Of a DNA stretch of 62,241 nt, positions 56,727 to 62,241 are shown piece after piece. The position numbers were made by a program, and so were the translations under genes. The notes below the pieces were generated by a model. That model was not told where the DNA came from. It saw nothing but the letters and a program-made list of their open reading frames with translations, and did not search any database. The stretch covers positions 1-62,241 of the forward strand of contig JAKSYS010000355.1 in NCBI GenBank assembly GCA_022925895.1, given 5' to 3'. How positions within the stretch are numbered: position 1 is the first letter of the stretch; each line of letters starts with the position of its first letter. Origin of the DNA: Fragilaria crotonensis (Eukaryota; Bacillariophyta; Fragilariophyceae; Fragilariales; Fragilariaceae).

Positions 56727-57965
56727 TCAACCTTCAGGATACTTAGGGTTAACGCACCAGTCAGTTCTGGACGCATCGTTCCCAAGACAGCCTGGAATAG
56801 GCACATTGGGGTCCTTTTGAAAACAAACGAGATCACCTTTGCAATCGAGATCGTATCTGCAATCTCCTTGGCATTCATCACATGGACTATCAACTGTGCA
56901 TGTTCGGATGGGAATGACGAGAGGTTTCCATCCTGCAGTGGGTGCGCGAGTCGGCACGGACGGGGAAGCTAGAGGTCCGCGGCTCCCAATAGCCTGCGCT
57001 CTCATGGGTCTCCGACTCCCAGCAACCGGAGCTGCGCTTGGAATCGAGTTCGAGCAGTATCCCCATTGAGCTGATCCCGTTCCCATGCATCCGGGAATGG
57101 GAGCCAACGGATTTGACGATGTCCTCTTTGACACTTGAGTGTTCCATGTAGTCAGTATCCTTCGCGCAATTTCCTGTGCACTCTGGACATGGGTTGCTGG
57201 GAATGCAATTGGAATTTCGATTCGAGAGCCACTTGGTGAAAGGGCTAATCGTCGGATCGTACTTGCCAGTCTGCTGATAAGCTTCCCAGAGGCTAGTGTT
57301 CGTTCTTCTCGCGGCATCACATGTTCCGGTAAAGAGAACTTCGTACGGCTTGGGGTGGTGGTCTTGAGTCAAGCATTTTTTCCCGACGTTGCCGAAAGGA
57401 TTTATTTCAAACGGACTGTATTGGTTGAAGCCAACTAAGACTTGCATCAGGGTGCTACTGCAATTTCTAAGCTCGAATTCGTTTGTACCAATTCGTTCCA
57501 AGCAAAGGTCTTTCCTGGCGACCTTGAGTCTCCCCCCGCCCTTCGTTGGAATCCACGTGAATTGCTGAGCCGCGACTCCTGTTTTACAAGCACGGATGTT
57601 CAACACGTCGCCCTCGTTACACGAAGTACCTTCACACTGTGCACACCAGAACCGTTCGATCCACTCGTCTTGCCAGCAGTTACCTACTTCCAATGCATCT
57701 TCAAATTGAAACGATAGCTGCTCTGTAGTTCCTGTCGTGTCACGGGCGAATCTCCTGTTCGTCCTCAGTAATGGCTTCATTTTCTATCTCCAGTTCTTCG
57801 ATCCATTTGTCTTCCATTTGAATCGAATTGTTGCTGATGACGAAGGCATCTCTCGTCCACGTTCCAGGATAAGACACGTACCGCGGCGAGCCCAAAAAGA
57901 AGCGAGAGCCCTCAGTAGCATTGAACTGGCATCATGGAAGCGATATGGAAGAAATTCTGTCAAGC
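56727..57965 (-). pseudogene. Secreted Cys-rich protein with ricin-type (beta-trefoil-like) domain, frame-broken
   Basis: Middle frame (57,780-57,150): a region with FWCAQCEGTSCNEGDVLNIR, DLCLERI, and CLTQDHHPKPYEVLF, resembling the beta-trefoil lectin-like domain of secreted proteins I associate with diatoms. It is followed by a SNPCPECTGNC segment. C-terminal frame (to 56,727): two Cys units of the type CxxCxGDCxxDxDCxGDLxCF...PIPGCxG, one damaged and one intact (CDECQGDCRYDLDCKGDLVC...PGCLG). An N-terminal piece (GSPRYVSYPGTWTRDAFVIS to EELEIENEAITEDE) lies in a third frame up to about 57,965. At least three frame changes are needed. Carbohydrate binding outside the cell is the likely ancestral role; no catalytic or toxic domain is seen. 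Confidence 0.55.
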
Positions 57966-58398
57966 TATCGGTAGATGTCGTTGTTCCATCCAGTCCTGTG
58001 TCGTTCGTGGTTCCTCGAAATCAGACGATGTAGGACTGAAATGAGGAGTAGAATTTGGATAGATTTGGGTTCGGAGTGGCGTTAACGCGTTAACACATAC
58101 GACGATGTGCCAAACCTCAATGGAAGGGTATGCTCGCATACCGCACACTACACATGTGAACCGTGCTATGTAGGTCTGGAGGTTCCGGAAGTCTGGCTTT
58201 TATACCGTATCGTACATTTGTCTACACAAATTCTGTACGTGCGATTCCTTCAAAACAAAAGCTAAATAAATCCACGTCTGATATAAATCGGAACGGTGAG
58301 CTAATGATCCTTTTTAATTAACAACAAGCACTTGTATTTGAACTTAAGTAATGGTAGCGGAAATGACTTCTCTGACGACGGTTTAAATAAGGTGGTTA

Positions 58399-58859
58399 AA
58401 CTACTTAGTAAGGATATGTCCAAAAGCCATTGGCTTCCAGAAGCCATTGGCTTAAGCCAGTGGCTTCTGAAAGTCATTGGCTTAAGCCAATGGCTTCTGG
58501 AAGTCAATGGCTTCAGCCAATGGCTTCGCCGAGCTAATCAAGGAACGTGTTTTATTCCTATGGGAACTCGTTATAAAGGAAACGAGACATAATGAGGGGT
58601 CATCGTCAAATGCGTACCATATATTCAAGTCTCTAAGTTCGAACGACACTGTCTATTTGAAGATGAAAAGCCGTAAGTTAGACCTTTGATGACGAGCTTC
58701 CAATAATATTAAAACGTGTGTTTTTCAGTTTGGCTTCGCCGACTGTAGCGTGGAAGCCATTGGCTTCCAGAAGCCTTTGGCTTAAGCCAATGACTTCCAG
58801 AAGCCTTTGTCTTAAGCCATTGGCTTCTGGAAGCCAATGGCTTTTATCCCTAAGTAGTT
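58399..58859. mobile_element. MITE-like inverted-repeat element built of GCCATTGGCTTC units
   Basis: 461 bp, beginning AACTACTTAG and ending CTAAGTAGTT. Both ends lead into arrays of about 20-bp units (AAGCCATTGGCTTCCAGAAG and variants), themselves palindromic, arranged as mirror images at 58,423-58,530 and 58,740-58,845. The centre (about 58,535-58,735) is unrelated to the arms and has no intact gene. No coding capacity for a transposase. Confidence 0.65.
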
Positions 58860-60306
58860 CCACGAACAATGCGTTGATTTGACGTTCGCACACGTCGTTT
58901 CGATGCAATGTACTTAAGACTCTCGACATCACGTTTGGTAATAAAAAAAGGGACACATAATCCCGACATTCGAAATCGGTGCAAGGGGGGGATAATTTAT
59001 CCGGATCCGTTCGAAATGGAATACGATAGTATGCGTAGCCGCCAGTATTCCGTACGGCTAAAAAGCCAAACTTCCGGAACCTCCTGACTTTCAGTCGTAT
59101 TCCTTGCACGACTCCAGGTCTCTGCGGTATAAGCACCTTGCGACCATTTATCGTTGGATCATGTACGGAAGACTGAGTAGAATTGACGAAACTGCGGAAC
59201 ATTATTTCTGGAAACCGGATGCACCTCGACGAATGTGCGAGAGGTGTTCTTGATCATTGATTTGATACACTAAGGCCAATCCTTATCTTGCCACCAAAAC
59301 CAAAACCAAAACGAGTCTTGGGTCATTTTGGTTTTGGTTGTCACGAAAATCAACCCTTACCATGGGCCCCCTTTTGTCCCTAACGGGTTATGAAGCTTGT
59401 GCCATTTTGGTTGTCTCTGTAATCATAACCTATTCGCAACCGAAATTAAGTTAATTTCGGTTGGCCGACCGAAATGGACCACAGTGCACTGAAATTCCAT
59501 GTTCCCTCGCGACACCTAAAAATGAAGGTTGCTGATTGACTGACAGAGTTCTTGCAGACTACAGTAGGCGAGTACATACTAATACGACTAGCTAGTGCCG
59601 GTAAGACAGAACAAATCTACACTGTACAACCTCGTTTGTAATGACAATTCTATGAGACGGCCGCCTCTGCTTTGCTTTTACTATGTACTCCAGAGTATGA
59701 TTCATCTCTAGCTACTCCCGCGTCCTCGTTCACAAGACGACAGAACTGCCGATGGTGGCGTGTTGAAAAAGGCGCCGGAGTCGTCATTTGCTGATGATTT
59801 GGATTTGTCGTACAAGTACTTGTACCTGACGTGTGACATGTCATGCTTTGTCCGATCTGGACGAAGCAGCAAACCAAGATTCCGTTTTGACTACTTCGAA
59901 TACTGTTTTCGTTACATTTTACGGTAAGGGTAACAAAATCACAAGAACGAAAATGACGTGCGATTTTATTAGGTTTCTATTAAATCGCATTTTGGTAATG
60001 GTTTTTCGTCGCAAGATAAGGATTGGCCTAAAACGCTCGAATGTCGAATACTATTTCGATTTTTGTGATAGAAATTAGAAAGAGTGACATTGGAAAAGTT
60101 TAAACTAAACGGGAACAAGAATGTTCTGTTCAGCCTGACGCATTTCAAAAACAAGCATTCGAGTAGATAACTGCCAACTGTTGAGATGTTCCAGATCTCG
60201 GCAACAGTACTTACACTTCCGGTGCGCAGTACCACGGTATTCCTACCAGCTAGTAGTTTGACAACACTATAAACCCTTGTTTGTTTTCCTCTCTGCAATG
60301 TTGTGA
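58860..60306. other. Spacer with short repeats
   Basis: A frame on the minus strand (58,678-59,202) overlaps the MITE and has no recognisable family. At 59,290-59,320 there is a CCAAAA microsatellite, mirrored as TTTTGG at 59,327-59,339. A 27-bp near-perfect palindrome lies at 59,437-59,463. The 3' flank and possible LTR of copia D should lie near 60,306 but could not be fixed. Confidence 0.4.
59437..59463. repeat. 27-bp palindrome (13-bp arms, 1-nt centre)
   Basis: CAACCGAAATTAA-G-TTAATTTCGGTTG. The arms are perfect. It could be a cruciform, a transposon end fused to its copy, or chance. Confidence 0.8.
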
Positions 60307-62241
60307 CTACTTTAGATTACTCCTATCAATCCTCCCAGACCTCTTGGTCTTACCAAATTGATCTTGCTTCTTGGAAGTAACCTTCTTAGCCTTGTTCTTC
60401 ACCTCAATCCATGCATCTTCATTAATTATATTTCTCGCACCGTTGATTTTTCGCTTTCGATCGTACCAGTTAATCTTGCATGTTGGACCTCCAGGAATTC
60501 GTATTCCATTTACGAATCCCGAATAAATATTCTTGAACGAATCTTCCAGATTTCGCACGACTGTCGGTCGTGCGTACTGCACTGTCATAGCAGTCCCGTT
60601 TCCACTGCTACTGTCGCTTGTCAGTAAACGCTTATCCTCGACATCCTCCCTCCAACATTCAAGATTCCCATTCCTGATTCTCGCTGCATGCTTCGTGTGC
60701 AATTTCTCGGGGCAGTTCTTATTCAGTATGTCCGCCGAGTTCTCTTCCGATCGTACGAACTGAACCTTTAAATAACCAGCTTCTTCAAGTTCTCGAATAA
60801 AGTGTGCTCTGACGTCAATATGCTTCGTCCTTGCTCCGACGTGTTGATTCTTCACTAAATAAATCGCTCCCAGATTGTCTTCGTAAACACGCCCAACCAA
60901 TTTCTCTTCCTTCGGGTATCTCATGACTTCGTCCAATAACATCATAATAAACTTGTTCTCACGCTCCCTTCGCCAGGCTTATGTACTCAGCCTCCGTACT
61001 TGACAACGTAACCACATGTTGAGTTTTCGACTTCCAGTTCACCAACGTACCACCAAGTGTATGTAGCCCGGACGAAATGCTCTTGCGGTCATCAATGTTC
61101 TTCGCGTAATCCGAATCGACAAACGATATGGGCCTCAATTCCTTCGGTTTCCTGTACGTTAAACCTTCATAGTACCTCGCCTTGATATGTCCCACTAAAC
61201 GCTCTAGTGCTTTCCAGTGCTCGTCACCTGGATTAGACAAATGTTGCGCCAACTCTCGCAGGATTCGCCAAATCAGGTGCCAGCTTGGTCATCAGATACA
61301 TAATCTTGCCAACAATCGAACGGTACTCGGTCATTCTCACAGGTTCTCCCTTGTTCTTGCTTAGGAATTTGTTTGGATATCCAGGGTCTCAGCCTTTGAT
61401 ACTCCTTCCCACACTCGTCTCAAATGACTCAACAATTTCGTCCTCCAATTTTGTCATACTCGCAACAACGTAGCTCTCACCGTTATCGTCAGTTTTCCAG
61501 TCGTACCATACTCCAAGATGCTTCTTCAAACGTCCCAAGTCAGAGATATTGAACCGTTTCTTAAGTTCCGACTTAAACTTCTCAATCGTCTCTTTCTTTC
61601 CAGCAAGTAAAACGTCATCCACGTGCACCACTGCCATCAGAGTCACTTCGCCCACTGTATTCTTCCAGTAATAAAGGCACGGATCAACCAGACTCTGTAT
61701 CATCTTCATGACTTGCGTCAAATATCTGAACAATGTCTTCATGAATAGGCGCGGAACGTCAACTCCTCCATACATAGGTCTCGTCAGCTTTATACAAAAC
61801 TTCCTCCGTTCGTCTTCCGTGATAAATCCAAGTTCAACCATTCCTTCTGGCCATTCAGCAAAAACTTCTCTGTCCGCTTCAAGTTCCGCATTTAGGAATG
61901 CTGCTTCGATGTCAATCATTTCCATGATCCAACCTTCACCCTGCCGGTACACTGCAACTGCAATTGTAGTTCGTACTGTTGTGTCTGTTGCAACCGGCGA
62001 GAAAAACTCAGTGTAATCCACTCCTGGGATCATGACGTAGCCCTTAAGTACAATCCGACTCTTGTATCGCAGTGACCCATCTTGTTCCTCCTTGATCTTG
62101 AATATCCATTTTACGGGTATAGGCTTGCGTCCTTTCAGCATCTCTCTGGGAAACTTCTTCCAGGCATCACGTGACAGAAAATTGTTGATTTCCACAATAG
62201 CTGACGGTTTCCACTTAATTCCGTTCTTCCCATCCATCGCC
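60307..62241 (-). pseudogene. Copia D pol (RT and RNase H), partial, different lineage
   Basis: RT: KSRIVLKGYVMIPGVDYTEF, MIDIEAAFLNAELE, and VVHVDDVLLAG as the YxDD-type box, in the frame 62,237-61,389. An in-frame TGA at 61,389-61,391 is followed in the same frame by NKFLSKNKGEPVRMTEYRSI. RNase H continues in other frames: FVDSDYAKNIDDRKSISSG (about 61,120), LSSTEAEY (about 60,980), EDNLGAI and RTKHIDVRAHFIREL (about 60,880-60,780). The frame ends at 60,307 after a basic tail of about 100 residues. Breaks lie near 61,255 and 60,955. The sequence is nearer to canonical copia than to the A/B/C type. The integrase, protease, gag and 5' LTR would be off the right edge. Confidence 0.85.

Noticed and set aside
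58678-59202. 174-codon minus-strand frame
   Set aside because: Its last third is the MITE arm and the rest has no recognisable domain; no initiation context or homology supports it.
1-62241. tRNA, rRNA or snRNA genes
   Set aside because: I looked for cloverleaf-like A/B box pairs and conserved rRNA words and found none I could defend by eye.

Overview
The window looks like nuclear DNA of a photosynthetic stramenopile, most likely a diatom. Two predicted plastid proteins carry N-terminal signal sequences; one has a Phe directly after the predicted cleavage site, as in diatom ASAFAP-type plastid presequences. Other support is a two-exon copine gene with a GT-AG intron, Ty1/copia elements whose protease and zinc-finger motifs resemble diatom CoDi elements, and a degraded secreted-protein gene of a type I associate with diatoms. 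The species cannot be determined from the window.

Layout. 1-7,531 is the only clear host-gene block: a plastid solanesyl/polyprenyl diphosphate synthase (minus, 3' end outside the window), a copine (minus), a PsbP-like thylakoid-lumen protein (plus, one frame break), and a secreted or cell-surface protein built of 11-residue repeats (minus). The spacers are rich in GTAC-centred palindromes.

8,541-33,724 is a Russian-doll transposon nest. A DDE-type DNA transposon is split by a ~9 kb LINE-like retrotransposon (10,823-33,360, with a 15-bp target duplication). ORF1 of the LINE is in turn split by two Ty1/copia elements in opposite orientations: copia A at 12,251-18,938 (duplication CACAA) and copia B at 19,135-25,923 (duplication ACTGT). 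Their insertion points are only about 190 bp apart.

34,067-34,222 is a solo terminal repeat of the tyrosine-recombinase element found further on. 35,294-41,449 is a third, youngest copia (C) with apparently identical LTRs. A 51-bp minisatellite lies at 42,386-42,655. 43,495-50,006 is a DIRS/Ngaro-like retrotransposon (minus) with gag-like, RT, RNase H and tyrosine-recombinase regions between direct terminal repeats. 50,007-60,306 holds remnants: a PIF/Harbinger transposase fragment, tandem repeats, a 260-bp duplication, a broken secreted-protein gene and a MITE-like inverted-repeat element. 60,307-62,241 is the RT/RNase H end of a fourth, different copia element that runs off the window.

How it fits together. 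Outside the first 7.5 kb the window is a transposon sink. LTR divergence orders the copia insertions C youngest, then A, then B. Most frame breaks in the copia, DIRS and some host genes look like one-base contractions of short homopolymers. Part of the apparent decay may therefore be sequence error, while in-frame nonsense codons in the LINE, DNA transposon and copia D look like real mutation.
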